Below are positions 1 through 8,985 of a DNA stretch of 64,000 nucleotides, one piece after another. The notes beneath the pieces are model-generated. The model was not told where the DNA came from. It saw only the letters and a list, made by a program, of their open reading frames with translations, and searched no databases. The stretch spans positions 62,001-126,000 of the forward strand of contig DAOSNS010000002.1 of assembly GCA_035373625.1 (NCBI GenBank), read 5' to 3'. The stretch is from DSWT01 sp035373625. Its GTDB lineage: Bacteria > Chloroflexota > Anaerolineae > B4-G1 > SLSP01. A program made the position numbers and the translations under genes. Each line of letters opens with the position of its first letter. Position 1 is the first letter of the stretch.

Positions 1-409
1 CGGCGTAAGGCGTTCCTTCAAAATAGCGTCGGTAGTCGCCGTACACGCGCACCCGCACATCGTAAGCCTCGTAGAAATCCAGGAAGTCCTGCCCTCGCGC
101 AAACCAGGACAAGCCATCGCGGACCAATTCGTTGTATCCCTCACCGCGTTCCAGAATGTCCGGCCCGAAGACCGGCGTTAGCAGAGTATCTATGCCGTGG
201 TCGAAAAAAAGCCGATAAACTTCCACATGGCGACGCCCGGCAATGTCTAAATACGCTTTGACAAAATTCTCGGCGACGGCTTCGGGGTGTTCCAGCATCA
301 ACCACCGTCTTGTCCCGTTGATCGGGAACACGCACACCTTTGGCCCGGCCGCCCGCACGATGCGCGCGACTTCTTCGGTGGGCAGGTTCAAAAAGGTCTC
401 CAGGTCCAT
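1..409 (-). CDS. Cis-prenyltransferase-fold / terpene synthase-like protein (3' end outside window)
   Basis: The first 136 residues of a protein whose C-terminus lies beyond the window edge. The start is an ATG at 409 with an AGGAG about 7 nt upstream, 2 nt after the stop of the preceding gene. Residues 29-36 read PINGTRRW, resembling the DGNGRW loop of undecaprenyl diphosphate synthases and the DGTRRW-type loop of Rv3378c-like diterpene enzymes; the rest is rich in aromatic and charged residues and has no membrane segment. Family knowledge: this fold transfers or hydrolyses prenyl diphosphates. I infer an isoprenoid-acting enzyme, possibly a diterpene synthase like those described in Herpetosiphon. 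Being truncated, it cannot be assigned a substrate. Confidence 0.5.
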   Translation of the reverse strand, partial: MDLETFLNLPTEEVARIVRAAGPKVCVFPINGTRRWLMLEHPEAVAENFVKAYLDIAGRRHVEVYRLFFDHGIDTLLTPVFGPDILERGEGYNELVRDGLSWFARGQDFLDFYEAYDVRVRVYGDYRRYFEGTPYA

Positions 410-411
410 CC

Positions 412-1773
412 TCAAACTCCTGCTAAACGCTGAGCCGGCGCGGCGCGCCACAGACGCACCAGCAAAACGGCATACAGCATTAAAATGGTTATCATAATCA
501 TGGGAATGTAAATGGCCGGATCGGTGGCGACATAAGGACCGGGCAGAATCACGTCCAGCCCCCCTACAACGAAACTGCCTACCCGCCATGGATCCAGCAA
601 AGCATAAGGGAGAAATGCTAGATGCACCCATGTTCTTCCCAGTGGCGACTGTGTCGTTCCCAACAGGTAGGGATAAAGAGCCATCCCCAGGCACAATTCC
701 CACACCATATCTAACCAGATAAAGGCCCCCAGGTATAAAGCAAAGGCGAAATCCAGCCCCAGTTGTGGGATTGCGTCGCCTCGCCGATTGGCCGGATGTA
801 AGAGATGGCGCAAACACGTTACACCCAGAGGAATCAAGAGCAGTATTTTGACGACTGTTGCCAGTTGCAACATTTCCCGCGACACGCCTAACCAGTAAAC
901 GACGATTTGTTTTATGGAATGGTTGTATCCCAAAAAAGCCTTTTCCGGACCGCGCCAGGGAAAATCTCGACTGAGCCGTCCAAGAAATGCCACATAGTCG
1001 CGGTATTGTCCCCACCCATACGTTGGACCCACGGCCAGAATCGTCATACCGGTGATCGCGATATAAACAAGCACCGTCAGTGCTAACAACTTGAAGAAAA
1101 AACGCCGTCGTCCAAGCAAGAGAGGTACGGCAGCGGCGAAAGTCCAGTGGGGTTTTATCTGGAGGATGATAGACAGCCACAGCAGTGACCATCCCAGCCG
1201 TTCTGTCAAAATGGCTTCGATCAACAGCGTGGCGAATAATGCCATGATGATGTAGATATTGAGATAACCCAGATCCGTCCAAAATGATGAAAAGAGCAGC
1301 CACACCGGCAGTACCCAGGCTAGCATTTTGAGCGCGCGGGGAAGATTGAGACGTTTGAAAATCCGTCCCCACATGACGTACATAATTCCATAAGCAATGA
1401 TGTGTAACAGGGTGTGTACTACCGAGACCCCCACAGGCGACAACCATAGGAAGGGCACAAAAGCCAGTGCAAATGAAGGTGCATATGGATAGTGATCCTC
1501 AAGCCGCGCCAACGATCCTTTCAAATAAAGGTCCTGTTTGGCGCGCAAGTGTTTGGCCGCGTTGAGGTAAATCTGTAAATCGGCCGGCACGACCGGCCCC
1601 TCCACATCCACCCACGTTGGCACTCCCCCAAAGATTTTGGCTTCGGGGAACAGCATCATCGCTAAAACTATCCCCTGCACCACCAGACGCAGCACCGTAT
1701 ACACCACCGCCGCCGTTAGCAGCACGCGGTAGGTCTTCGAGTTCTGCCAGAGCTGTTTGATTTCGATTCCCAT
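412..1773 (-). CDS. Polytopic membrane glycosyltransferase, GT87/DUF2029-like
   Basis: A 453-residue protein of about ten hydrophobic helices. After the first helix an outward loop carries an acidic residue in DLQIYLNAAKHL (D65), followed by a Y-P-Y-x-P-S segment near residue 95. This arrangement is typical of the DUF2029/GT87 polyprenyl-phosphate-mannose-dependent transferases. It probably adds a sugar to an envelope lipid or glycan on the outer face of the membrane. The ATG at 1773 lies 2 nt after the stop of the upstream gene, so it belongs to the same minus-strand operon. GC is visibly lower than in its neighbours. A hydrophobic O-antigen-type enzyme of another family cannot be excluded. 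Confidence 0.6.
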   Translation of the reverse strand: MGIEIKQLWQNSKTYRVLLTAAVVYTVLRLVVQGIVLAMMLFPEAKIFGGVPTWVDVEGPVVPADLQIYLNAAKHLRAKQDLYLKGSLARLEDHYPYAPSFALAFVPFLWLSPVGVSVVHTLLHIIAYGIMYVMWGRIFKRLNLPRALKMLAWVLPVWLLFSSFWTDLGYLNIYIIMALFATLLIEAILTERLGWSLLWLSIILQIKPHWTFAAAVPLLLGRRRFFFKLLALTVLVYIAITGMTILAVGPTYGWGQYRDYVAFLGRLSRDFPWRGPEKAFLGYNHSIKQIVVYWLGVSREMLQLATVVKILLLIPLGVTCLRHLLHPANRRGDAIPQLGLDFAFALYLGAFIWLDMVWELCLGMALYPYLLGTTQSPLGRTWVHLAFLPYALLDPWRVGSFVVGGLDVILPGPYVATDPAIYIPMIMITILMLYAVLLVRLWRAAPAQRLAGV

Positions 1774-1775
1774 AA

Positions 1776-2318
1776 TTACGAAAGCAGGAGATAACTGTAA
1801 TCAATCGCGCTGATCAGCAACGTCATCAATAACGTCAGCAGGGCGGCGTTCAGCAGGGCAATTTTTAGCGGCTTGTCTTTCTGCCGCCGTAAGGCCCCCA
1901 CCAGCAAAACCCCGACAAGGCCCAACGCCAGGCCGTGCAGCGCGATACCAATCCACGGCGAGCCGCCCGAAGCCAGACCTTGCGCCAGCGCCAGCCCCAC
2001 ACCGGCCAGCCCACCCAACAACGCATCCGTGCCCCGGTTGCTCCAACGGCTTTCGGTGGCCAGGTAGGCGGCAAAGAGCACCTGCAAAATCCCAAAGGTC
2101 ACGATGTTCACCAGCGTGACCGACCACGGCTCATGGTACCCGCTGATGAGCGGTTCGGTGTAGCGGATGAGCAGCGATCCCACCACCCCGCCAACAAGGC
2201 TACACACGATCGCATCGCGGCGCCGGCCTCTGGCCCATAACCACACTGCTGCCACAAACAGAAGCAGCACAGGCGCGTTCTGGATAAACTCCCAGAAGAT
2301 TGCGTTGATGAAGCTCAT
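1776..2318 (-). CDS. Hypothetical multi-pass membrane protein
   Basis: A 180-residue protein with about five hydrophobic helices and a short basic loop after helix one (RGRRR). An upstream in-frame start would overlap the ABC permease by 84 nt. The ATG at 2318 is preferred because it follows the permease stop by 1 nt and has GGGGAGTGAA just upstream. I do not recognise the family. Its position between an ABC permease and a membrane glycosyltransferase, with gaps of 1-2 nt, indicates co-transcription with envelope functions. Confidence 0.6.
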   Translation of the reverse strand: MSFINAIFWEFIQNAPVLLLFVAAVWLWARGRRRDAIVCSLVGGVVGSLLIRYTEPLISGYHEPWSVTLVNIVTFGILQVLFAAYLATESRWSNRGTDALLGGLAGVGLALAQGLASGGSPWIGIALHGLALGLVGVLLVGALRRQKDKPLKIALLNAALLTLLMTLLISAIDYSYLLLS

Positions 2319-2319
2319 T

Positions 2320-4647
2320 TCACTCCCCGCGCAAAACTTGAACGATGGAAATCCGCGCCGCCCGCTTTCCCGGCAGATAGCTCCCCGCCACGCTGACGGC
2401 AATCATCAGCAAGGGAAGCGCCGCTCCATAGGCCATATTCAGGGTGACCTCCACCGCACCGAATCCATAAGTTTTTGATAGGGCGGCCAGTACACTTTTC
2501 GTGAACATCCAGCCCAACGGCAACCCTGATAGAGCCGCCAGCAACCCCAGGAATCCGGCACTGGTATTGACCATCGTGAGCACCTGCGCAGGAGTGAAGC
2601 CAATGGTTTTCAAAACGCCGATGACGCGCAGCTTTTCCTGGACGGCTAACAACGACGTGTTAAACACACTAACCAATGCTATACCTATTAGGATACCGGA
2701 TAATGCAAAAAGTGCAAGTTGCAGGTAGACCACCACACCGGGGATGGCCTGCCCCGCCAACGTCAGATTTAAGTCGGATTCCGGTTTGGGTTCGATGTAG
2801 CGCTTCAACAGGGCCGTGTCGGCGTTCGGCGCGAGCTTTAGATAGTAGATCGAGGGACTTTCCCCCGGCAAAAGCCGCGCCAGCGTGGAAAAATTCGCTA
2901 TGGCCATCTGCCCGGTATTGACCGGCTCCGTGTAGGCACCGACGATGCGCCAGGTGACGGGCCAGTTCCGGCGGCCATCCACGATGACCGTCAACTCATC
3001 GCCCACACGCAATTCTAACCAATCCAACAAACCCTGTCCGGCCATCACCTCGTCGGTGCCGGGACGGATCGCCCGTCCTTCGAGAATCCTGAAGGGGAAA
3101 GCCGTGACATCCCCATCTACTGCGCGCACCTGGAAGGTTTCGCCTGTGGGCGTTTCGACGTCCACACGGTATTCGCCGTAGAAGGCCGTCACCCCGGGCG
3201 CGCGCGCCAGCAGGTGGCGCACTTTGCTATCGGGGGTTATCCCACGTGTGACGATGGCATCGTAGGCGATGCCCAACAGGTATGGATTGGCCTTGTAGGT
3301 TTCGAGCGTTTCGTTCAGCGTCAGCCCGAAGACAATGCCGACGACGCCGATCAGCAGATTCAGGCCGGTGCTCAGCGAACGGAACGGCCTGGCGAAAACA
3401 TCGCTCAATCCCAGCACAAAGGGAATCGAGAAACCCAACCGCGCCGCCAGCCGCGGCAGCCAAAATTCTTTGTGGGCCGGGGCCTCGGCGCCGGTGGCGA
3501 TGGCTTTGACGATGTTGGCTTTGGCGGCGCGCCGCGCCGACCGCCACGTGGCCGCCGCGATGATTGTCGGGACGATGCTCAGCACCAGGACGACAATGAG
3601 TGGGTTGAACGGCGGACGGAAGGTTGTGCTCAGCGCCGAGGCGACGTTCCGCAAGGGCAGGGGCGATAACAGCAGGCCGAGCGCCAGGCCGATGGGACAG
3701 CCGACCAGCCCCAGCACCAGATATTGCCCCAGGTAAAGCCAGAGGATTTGCGCCTTCGTGAAGCCCACGGCTTTGAGGATCCCCACTTGCCGGAATTGCG
3801 ACAGTACAAAGGAGCTGATGCTGCTGACGATGACCAGCACCGTCGCCAGGATCGCAAACAGGCTGAAGGCGCCCAACAGGATGAAGTTGAGCCGCGCCCC
3901 GAAGTTCGCCGAACGTTTGACATCCCGCCAATCCGTATGGCTGCGCACGGCGTCGGGTTGGAGCAGCGCTTCGATCCGCGCCAGGGTTTCGGTCACGGCT
4001 TCGGGGTCTGCCAGCCGCAGCCCCAACGACCATTCCCAGGCGGTCGAATCGGGATACAGCTCGCGGAAGAGGCTCTCGCTGATGTAGAGATAGGGCGGCT
4101 GGGTGTTGCGATAGGTGTCCCAGGTGGGGTTGTAGGCCAGGCCGATGACCGGCAAGGTGATCTTTTTGCCGTCTTGCCGGGTGATGCCGACGTTATCGCC
4201 GACCGCCAGGCCGTACAAATCTGCCAGATCGCGGCTTGCCAACACCTCGTTCTGCCGTGGAAGCAGGTAACGCCCCTCTTGCACCAGCAGGCGGTTCACG
4301 CGCGGCGGCTGCAAGGGCGTGTCGCGGATGCTCACCCATACCCGCGTATCGCCGATTTTCACCCGTCCGGTGACGCTGTATTGGATGCCGGTGCTTTCCG
4401 TCACTTCCGGCAGCGCCTCGATCCGTTCGATGTCGCGGCGGGTGACTTTGGCGCGATCAAAATACAGCCACAAATGCGCGCCGTTCAGCGTTGCAAAGGA
4501 ACGGTCGTAGGGCGCGCTGAGGTTGAGCAGCGTCGCCAGCGCGAGGGTCAGCAACATCGTCGCCGAGACAATCGTGATCAGCGTCAGGAGCGAGATGAAC
4601 GGCCTCCCGGCGACGTCCGCTTTGATCTTCTGCCATACGGCTAACAT
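2320..4647 (-). CDS. ABC transporter permease, FtsX/MacB/LolCE family (double FtsX domain)
   Basis: A 775-residue permease. It has an N-terminal transmembrane helix (about 20-42), an extracytoplasmic MacB_PCD-like region, a first FtsX block with the conserved RQVGILKAVGFTKAQI stretch near residue 290, a second helix pair and periplasmic-like domain, and a second FtsX block with EKLRVIGVLKTIGFTPAQ near residue 690. Such two-module permeases form mechanotransmitting exporters or lipoprotein/lipid movers with a LolD/MacB-type ATPase. That ATPase is encoded 79 nt upstream in the same orientation. The leader between the two contains four AATTACGAATAGCG-type repeats. The start ATG at 4647 was kept; the substrate is unknown. 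Confidence 0.85.
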   Translation of the reverse strand: MLAVWQKIKADVAGRPFISLLTLITIVSATMLLTLALATLLNLSAPYDRSFATLNGAHLWLYFDRAKVTRRDIERIEALPEVTESTGIQYSVTGRVKIGDTRVWVSIRDTPLQPPRVNRLLVQEGRYLLPRQNEVLASRDLADLYGLAVGDNVGITRQDGKKITLPVIGLAYNPTWDTYRNTQPPYLYISESLFRELYPDSTAWEWSLGLRLADPEAVTETLARIEALLQPDAVRSHTDWRDVKRSANFGARLNFILLGAFSLFAILATVLVIVSSISSFVLSQFRQVGILKAVGFTKAQILWLYLGQYLVLGLVGCPIGLALGLLLSPLPLRNVASALSTTFRPPFNPLIVVLVLSIVPTIIAAATWRSARRAAKANIVKAIATGAEAPAHKEFWLPRLAARLGFSIPFVLGLSDVFARPFRSLSTGLNLLIGVVGIVFGLTLNETLETYKANPYLLGIAYDAIVTRGITPDSKVRHLLARAPGVTAFYGEYRVDVETPTGETFQVRAVDGDVTAFPFRILEGRAIRPGTDEVMAGQGLLDWLELRVGDELTVIVDGRRNWPVTWRIVGAYTEPVNTGQMAIANFSTLARLLPGESPSIYYLKLAPNADTALLKRYIEPKPESDLNLTLAGQAIPGVVVYLQLALFALSGILIGIALVSVFNTSLLAVQEKLRVIGVLKTIGFTPAQVLTMVNTSAGFLGLLAALSGLPLGWMFTKSVLAALSKTYGFGAVEVTLNMAYGAALPLLMIAVSVAGSYLPGKRAARISIVQVLRGE

Positions 4648-4664
4648 AAGCTACGGATGAGTTA

Positions 4665-4725
4665 CGAATAGCGAATTACGAATAGCGAATTACGAATGGC
4701 GAATTGCGAATCCCCAATCTCTAAT
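4665..4725. repeat. Degenerate repeat of GAATTACGAATAGC units in a gene leader
   Basis: About four imperfect 14-15 bp copies of a GAATTACGAATAGC-like unit fill the gap between the ABC ATPase stop and the permease start (minus strand). The same motif occurs before the ATPase gene starting at 35402 and the phosphatase gene starting at 57743. Confidence 0.75.
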
Positions 4726-4726
4726 C

Positions 4727-5461
4727 CTATGTTTCGGTCAAGGTGATCATGAATTGCGCGATGCGCTGCACGTCCTCGCCCGGCATTTCTTCGACCAGCC
4801 GCCCATCGCGGATGAAGATGACGCGCCTGGCCTGTGCGGCGGCCGACGCATCGTGCGTCACCATCAAAATTGTTTGTCCCTGCGCGTTGCACTCGCGTAG
4901 GATGTGCAGCACCTCCTGTCCGCTTTTGCTGTCCAGATTGCCCGTGGGTTCATCGGCCAACAGAAGCGTGGGCTGGTTGATCAGCGCCCGCGCGATGGCA
5001 ACACGTTGTTGTTGTCCGCCCGATAGTTCCCACGGATGTTTGCGCGCCTGATCCAGAATGCCCAGGCGCTCCATCAGCGCGTTGGCCCGCCGACGCACTG
5101 CCTTGCGTTCCCGTCCGCTTTGCAGCAGTGCCGGCAACTCGATGTTGGCTTGAATCGTCAGGTTGTCAATCAGGTTGAAGAATTGAAAGATAAAACCGAT
5201 GTGCGTGCGGCGGAATTTCGCCAGCGCCGTTTCGTTCATCTCGCTGAGGACGACATCTTGAACTTCGATCCGTCCGGTCGAAGGGCGATCCAGGCCCCCC
5301 ATCAGGTGCAACAATGTGGATTTGCCACTGCCCGATGGCCCCATCACTGCTACAAAATCGCCTTCGGCAAGCTCCAGCGAGACGCCGCGCAAGGCCTGGA
5401 AGGCAACCGCGCCGGTTTTGTAGATTTTCTCGACGTTGACAACCCTGACCAGTGCCGTCAT
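4727..5461 (-). CDS. ABC transporter ATP-binding protein, LolD/MacB type
   Basis: A 244-residue nucleotide-binding subunit. Walker A GPSGSGKST is at 41-49, the Q-loop at IFQFFNL (91-97), the signature LSGGQQQR at 146-153, Walker B LLLADEP at 166-172, and the D-loop/H-loop with MVTHD near 203. It powers the FtsX-type permease encoded next. The ATG at 5461 overlaps the stop of the GNAT gene as ATGA, which suggests translational coupling. An alternative in-frame GTG at 5476 would add five residues. Confidence 0.9.
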   Translation of the reverse strand: MTALVRVVNVEKIYKTGAVAFQALRGVSLELAEGDFVAVMGPSGSGKSTLLHLMGGLDRPSTGRIEVQDVVLSEMNETALAKFRRTHIGFIFQFFNLIDNLTIQANIELPALLQSGRERKAVRRRANALMERLGILDQARKHPWELSGGQQQRVAIARALINQPTLLLADEPTGNLDSKSGQEVLHILRECNAQGQTILMVTHDASAAAQARRVIFIRDGRLVEEMPGEDVQRIAQFMITLTET

Positions 5462-6255
5462 GCCTGTGTGTAGCACGTGCGGGTAAAATAGGTCTTGAAG
5501 CCGGCAATGCGCAGGAACCGCTCAAAGGGCGCGCCGGCCGTCGTCTGCAACAGAGCGCGTCGGCAACCCCAGGCGTAAGCGTCTGCATAGACTTTGGCCG
5601 TCAACCCGCTGAGCACTTTTAGCCCACGCAGTTTGGAGACAATGCCCGCGCTTCCCACGATTGCCAGATCCGCGTGGCAAAGCAGGGTGCACACTCCCAA
5701 CGGTTGCCCGTCGAACGTCGCCACGTAATGGAACATTCCCGGCAGGCCGATGGAAGGCGTCAGCACCTCGGCCATCGCTTCGGCGTACTCTTCCGGCATC
5801 CCGAAGGCTTTCAGGAAAACCTGGGCGAAAGTCAGCGCTTCGCTCTTGTCAATACTGTGCACCTCTACCCGTGCAGGCATTGCCGATTGTACCAGGTCCC
5901 CCGGGTGTTCCAGGACCATCCAGGCTTCTTGTTCTTTCTGGCGGACGAAGCCCGCTTGCTGCACGTATTCCGGCAGGTCTTCCGGCGTGCATGCCGGCGA
6001 GAGAAAGATTGTCGGGGGCAATTCTCGTGAGGTGAAGTGTTCCACAATCTCGGCGATCAATGCTGTCGCCGTCTCGCGCGTGGCGCGCAACAGACAGGCG
6101 TGATTGACATCCGGTGTGGGGAAAACCTGGCTGCTGGTGATGATTACGTCGTCGCGCAGGATCAACTCGACGCCCGGCGTCACCGCGACCATTGGCTGCA
6201 TCGCCACATAGTTTTGCCGTTCAAGGGTTGCGATATCTTCAAGGGATACCTTCAT
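5458..6255 (-). CDS. GNAT-family N-acetyltransferase
   Basis: A 265-residue protein. The C-terminal half (about 128-265) has the GNAT pattern of a beta hairpin with HYVATFDGQPLGVCTL, a following strand, the acetyl-CoA loop region (SKLRGLKVLSGLTAK, a weak version of the R/Q-x-x-G-x-G/A motif), and a late strand ending in GFKTYFT. The N-terminal half may be a degenerate second GNAT domain. It is the first gene of the FtsX-type ABC operon and overlaps the ATPase by 4 nt. The leader carries GGGGAGGATG about 5 nt before the ATG and an AACGTT-type repeat before that. The acceptor is unknown. Confidence 0.65.
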   Translation of the reverse strand: MKVSLEDIATLERQNYVAMQPMVAVTPGVELILRDDVIITSSQVFPTPDVNHACLLRATRETATALIAEIVEHFTSRELPPTIFLSPACTPEDLPEYVQQAGFVRQKEQEAWMVLEHPGDLVQSAMPARVEVHSIDKSEALTFAQVFLKAFGMPEEYAEAMAEVLTPSIGLPGMFHYVATFDGQPLGVCTLLCHADLAIVGSAGIVSKLRGLKVLSGLTAKVYADAYAWGCRRALLQTTAGAPFERFLRIAGFKTYFTRTCYTQA

Positions 6256-6267
6256 TCGTCATCCTCC

Positions 6268-6310
6268 CCGGAAAATCGTTGGAACGTCAGCGCGTTAGCG
6301 CGTTGAAATG
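6268..6310. repeat. AACGTT-type degenerate leader repeat overlapping the end of a gene
   Basis: GTTGGAACGTCAGCGCGTTAGCGCGTTGAAATGTTT-like units (written in pieces: GTTGGAACGTC, AGCGCGTT, AGCGCGTTGAAATGT) lie upstream of the GNAT start. They also encode the last residues (HFNALTR) and stop of the gene ending at 6287. The same family recurs at 8801, 47072, 57097, 61315 and 62632. Confidence 0.65.
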
Positions 6311-7261
6311 TTTCTTGTGTGATAATCTGTAATATCCTGTGAGAACCAGCGTTATGATGGCGCAGGTCAACAGCATTGTGTCTACGGTGTGACGCACGAT
6401 CCCATCGGCGACGACTAACCCGACGGTAAACAACGTAGCTATCGCAGGCAGTCGTTCCGGCAGTGTCGTGGCGGGCGCGGTACGAGGCTCCAACGTTGCA
6501 ATTGTGGGGGGCCAGATCGCATACAGCGCCGCTGCTCCGGTGCCCGCATCCGATAGCAACCAGAACAACCCCGCCATGAGTGAAGATGCCTCGAACACTT
6601 CTGAACGCACCCTGAAGTTAATCCAGTTTGCCAGGGTATAAGCGATCAGCGCGAGAGCAAGCCCACGCAGCGCCACACGCATCCGCGGATTGGCTGTGTA
6701 CGTCAAAGCTGCCCACGCTGCATACAGCAGCGCGATGTCCATAATCGGATACAGCGCGCCGCCGAGGAAAAACAATACAGGTTGCGAAATATCTGCCATG
6801 ACCGGGCGGAAAAGCGCCGCCCAAATCAACGCCGTCGCTGCCGCCAGGAGCACGCCGTAGGCCGCCCACCCAGCTTGCCGCGTCCGCCGGGGATAACGCC
6901 AGAACGCCCAAAACACCAGAATGTAGCGGGCAATGTAAAAGCCATCAATCAGGCTGAAAATCGCCAGACTCTCACCGGTCACGTAATCGTGGACGCCCCA
7001 GGCGATGTTACCGGCAATGCCCAATGTCCAGGCCCAGGCCAGCAGCCGCCAGAAAACGCGGGCGTCGTCGGTGGATTGACGCGCCGCCCACCACAGCACG
7101 CCGGTCACGAGGAGGGCGACGAGAAAAGCCGCGACGAAGTCCAGCATCCATGCCCGTAGCGTCGGCATCAGAGCCATAACGCCCCAGGCGATCAGCAGTA
7201 AGCCGCCTGCGCCGGATAGGATGTAGAGGGTGCGTTTCCCAGGTTCATCGGATGTACGCAT
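6287..7261 (-). CDS. Hypothetical polytopic membrane protein
   Basis: A 324-residue protein with about nine or ten hydrophobic helices and no soluble domain. It resembles in outline the membrane sensor halves of some Chloroflexota regulators, but no catalytic or kinase part follows. The final seven residues and the stop are read from an AACGTT-type repeat, suggesting the original 3' end was altered. It lies 31 nt upstream of the GNAT start and is possibly read through from it. I do not recognise a family. Confidence 0.55.
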   Translation of the reverse strand: MRTSDEPGKRTLYILSGAGGLLLIAWGVMALMPTLRAWMLDFVAAFLVALLVTGVLWWAARQSTDDARVFWRLLAWAWTLGIAGNIAWGVHDYVTGESLAIFSLIDGFYIARYILVFWAFWRYPRRTRQAGWAAYGVLLAAATALIWAALFRPVMADISQPVLFFLGGALYPIMDIALLYAAWAALTYTANPRMRVALRGLALALIAYTLANWINFRVRSEVFEASSLMAGLFWLLSDAGTGAAALYAIWPPTIATLEPRTAPATTLPERLPAIATLFTVGLVVADGIVRHTVDTMLLTCAIITLVLTGYYRLSHKKHFNALTR

Positions 7262-7322
7262 ATATCAGACCTCAAGATAAGCTGTTGGCACGTTGTAAAA
7301 ATCTGTTCGATCTGTTGACGAA

Positions 7323-8681
7323 TTATTGTCCTGTGGCTTCTTTCGCGCCGTGCTTGCCCCGGAAAGGATAACGCTGGAAAATGAGGAAAGCCACCAGCAG
7401 CATCACGCCACCGACCACACCGATCAAGCGCACGCCGAGCGGGCCGTGGGGGTCGCTGTGACTGCGTCCCAACAGCAGCAGCAACGGCAGGAATGCCGCC
7501 ACCAGGCCGTTGATGACTTGATCCAGCAGCCCCCACATCGCATAATACAGCCCCTCGCGGCGCTGTCCTGTTAACGTCGCGTCGTGGTCGGCGATCTCGG
7601 CGCCGAAGGCCATCGGCAGCATGGTGACGCCGGATAATGCGGCCGCCTGAAGCGTCACCCAGGCAATCCCCTGCACCATCAAGGGCAGCGGCAGCCAATC
7701 GCCGATGAGCATGAGGCCGGGCAGCACCACCGCCGACGCCAGCAATGAACCGGCGAATACCTTCCACTTGCCCACGCGCCCCGCCAGCCATGTGATCAGG
7801 GGATAGCAAAGCAATGAACCCAGGATCGCGGGAATATAAAACCATAACATATCCCCCTCGGTCAACAGGCAGATCTCGGTGACGATGTAGGGGAGCGCCG
7901 ACTGCACCAGCGACGTCAGCCCCCAATAGAACAGACCTGTCGCAGTCATCACGACGAAGGCGCGGTTTTGCATCAGCGAGGCCGCCACGGCGCGCAGATT
8001 GCGGCGCAACAGCACGCCTTCCACCGACGTCTGCCAGCGTTCGGGTCGCTCGCGCAGCACCAGAAAAGGCAGGTAGAGCAACGGGAGTGCCACGAGCGCG
8101 TAGATGAGCATCGCGCCGACATATCCCAGCCGTTCGATGAGCATCCCCGCTGCGCCGCTGAAAATCATCCCCAACAGCATAAAACTCGACGCCCAGGCGG
8201 ACATCCGCACGCGATGGCGGTCGGTCAGGGCCAGTTCCGGCAGCAGGGCTGTGTAGGGAATCTGGTTCGTCGTATACGCCAGGTTGTACAGCACCAGCAC
8301 TACCCCGAGGTACACGAGATTCCATGCTGAGAGGGTGTGCAGTGGCGGCGTCCATAAGAGCACGAAGAGTGTCAGCATCGGCACGCCGGAAACGAACATC
8401 AGCGGCAGGCGGCGGCCCCAGCGTGTGCGCAGATTGTCCGACATGTGCCCGATAAACGGTGACAGGACGGCATTGAGGGCGCGCGTTCCCAGTACCACCA
8501 CGCCGTACCACGCCGCCGGCACGAGGACATTTCTTTCCCCCGCCGGTGGCAGGTAGAAGTAGAGCAGCCAACTGCTGAGGATGCTCCACAGCATAGAGCT
8601 GGCCAGCGTGATAAGCGCGTAAGCCGCGTCTATCTTCAGGGCCGGTTGCGGCGTGTCGGCGGCGGAGGAAGTTGTATGCAT
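7323..8681 (-). CDS. MFS transporter, GPH-type (glycoside/pentoside/hexuronide:cation symporter)
   Basis: A 452-residue, 12-helix transporter. The first cytoplasmic loop reads SDNLRTRWGRRLP, matching the D-x(4)-R-x-G-R-R-P pattern of the GPH family (MelB type), preceded by DPL/NAVLSPFIGH in helix 2. It likely moves a sugar or glycoside with a cation. The ATG at 8681 has GAGGAGCAACC just upstream, followed further upstream by GACTATC repeats. Some related proteins of this family transport other small molecules, so the substrate is open. Confidence 0.75.
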   Translation of the reverse strand: MHTTSSAADTPQPALKIDAAYALITLASSMLWSILSSWLLYFYLPPAGERNVLVPAAWYGVVVLGTRALNAVLSPFIGHMSDNLRTRWGRRLPLMFVSGVPMLTLFVLLWTPPLHTLSAWNLVYLGVVLVLYNLAYTTNQIPYTALLPELALTDRHRVRMSAWASSFMLLGMIFSGAAGMLIERLGYVGAMLIYALVALPLLYLPFLVLRERPERWQTSVEGVLLRRNLRAVAASLMQNRAFVVMTATGLFYWGLTSLVQSALPYIVTEICLLTEGDMLWFYIPAILGSLLCYPLITWLAGRVGKWKVFAGSLLASAVVLPGLMLIGDWLPLPLMVQGIAWVTLQAAALSGVTMLPMAFGAEIADHDATLTGQRREGLYYAMWGLLDQVINGLVAAFLPLLLLLGRSHSDPHGPLGVRLIGVVGGVMLLVAFLIFQRYPFRGKHGAKEATGQ

Positions 8682-8696
8682 GGTTGCTCCTCTGAG

Positions 8697-8745
8697 AATA
8701 GTCTGATAGTCGAAAATAGTCTGATAGTCGTTAGTTAGATAGTCC
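8697..8745. repeat. GACTATC-type leader repeat
   Basis: Read on the minus (coding) strand, this stretch gives GACTATCTAACTAACGACT followed by three more GACTATCAGACTAT-like copies, ending 15 nt before the symporter ATG. The same words precede the sucrose phosphorylase (23396-23425) and acyltransferase (36990-37085) starts. Confidence 0.7.
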
Positions 8746-8800
8746 TGCGATCATTTCCATTATCGGGGCTGTGCCACCGGTTCGGTTACACTCCTTATTT

Positions 8801-8880
8801 TGTTTGAACGTTGATGCGTTTGGACGCCGGCACGTTGGAACGTTGACGTGTTGAAACGTTTGGATGTTGACACGTTGCTT
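8801..8880. repeat. AACGTT-type degenerate repeat
   Basis: Seven or eight imperfect units of the form GTTGGAACGTTGACGT or GTTGAAACGTTTGGAT occupy this part of the 304-base gap between 8682 and 8985. Nothing coding is visible in the gap; the other contents are the GACTATC repeat and the terminator at 8921-8953. Confidence 0.7.
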
Positions 8881-8920
8881 TCTCCAGGGACACAACCCAA
8901 TTATAACCAATTTGTATGAT

Positions 8921-8953
8921 AAATACAAAAGGCCAGCGTAGAAGCTGGCCTTT
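8921..8953 (-). terminator. Rho-independent terminator of the DUF59 gene
   Basis: On the minus strand a perfect AAAGGCCAGC / GCTGGCCTTT stem with a 6-nt loop is followed by TTTTGTATTT. It lies 33 nt past the stop of the gene at 8986-9279. Confidence 0.85.
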
Positions 8954-8985
8954 GTTGAATGGGGGAATGAGGGCGCACACGGTCG

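Noticed and set aside
3724..4644. 306-residue plus-strand frame opposite the FtsX permease
   Set aside because: Codon-position shadow of a well-supported gene, rich in Gln/Arg/His with no family features.
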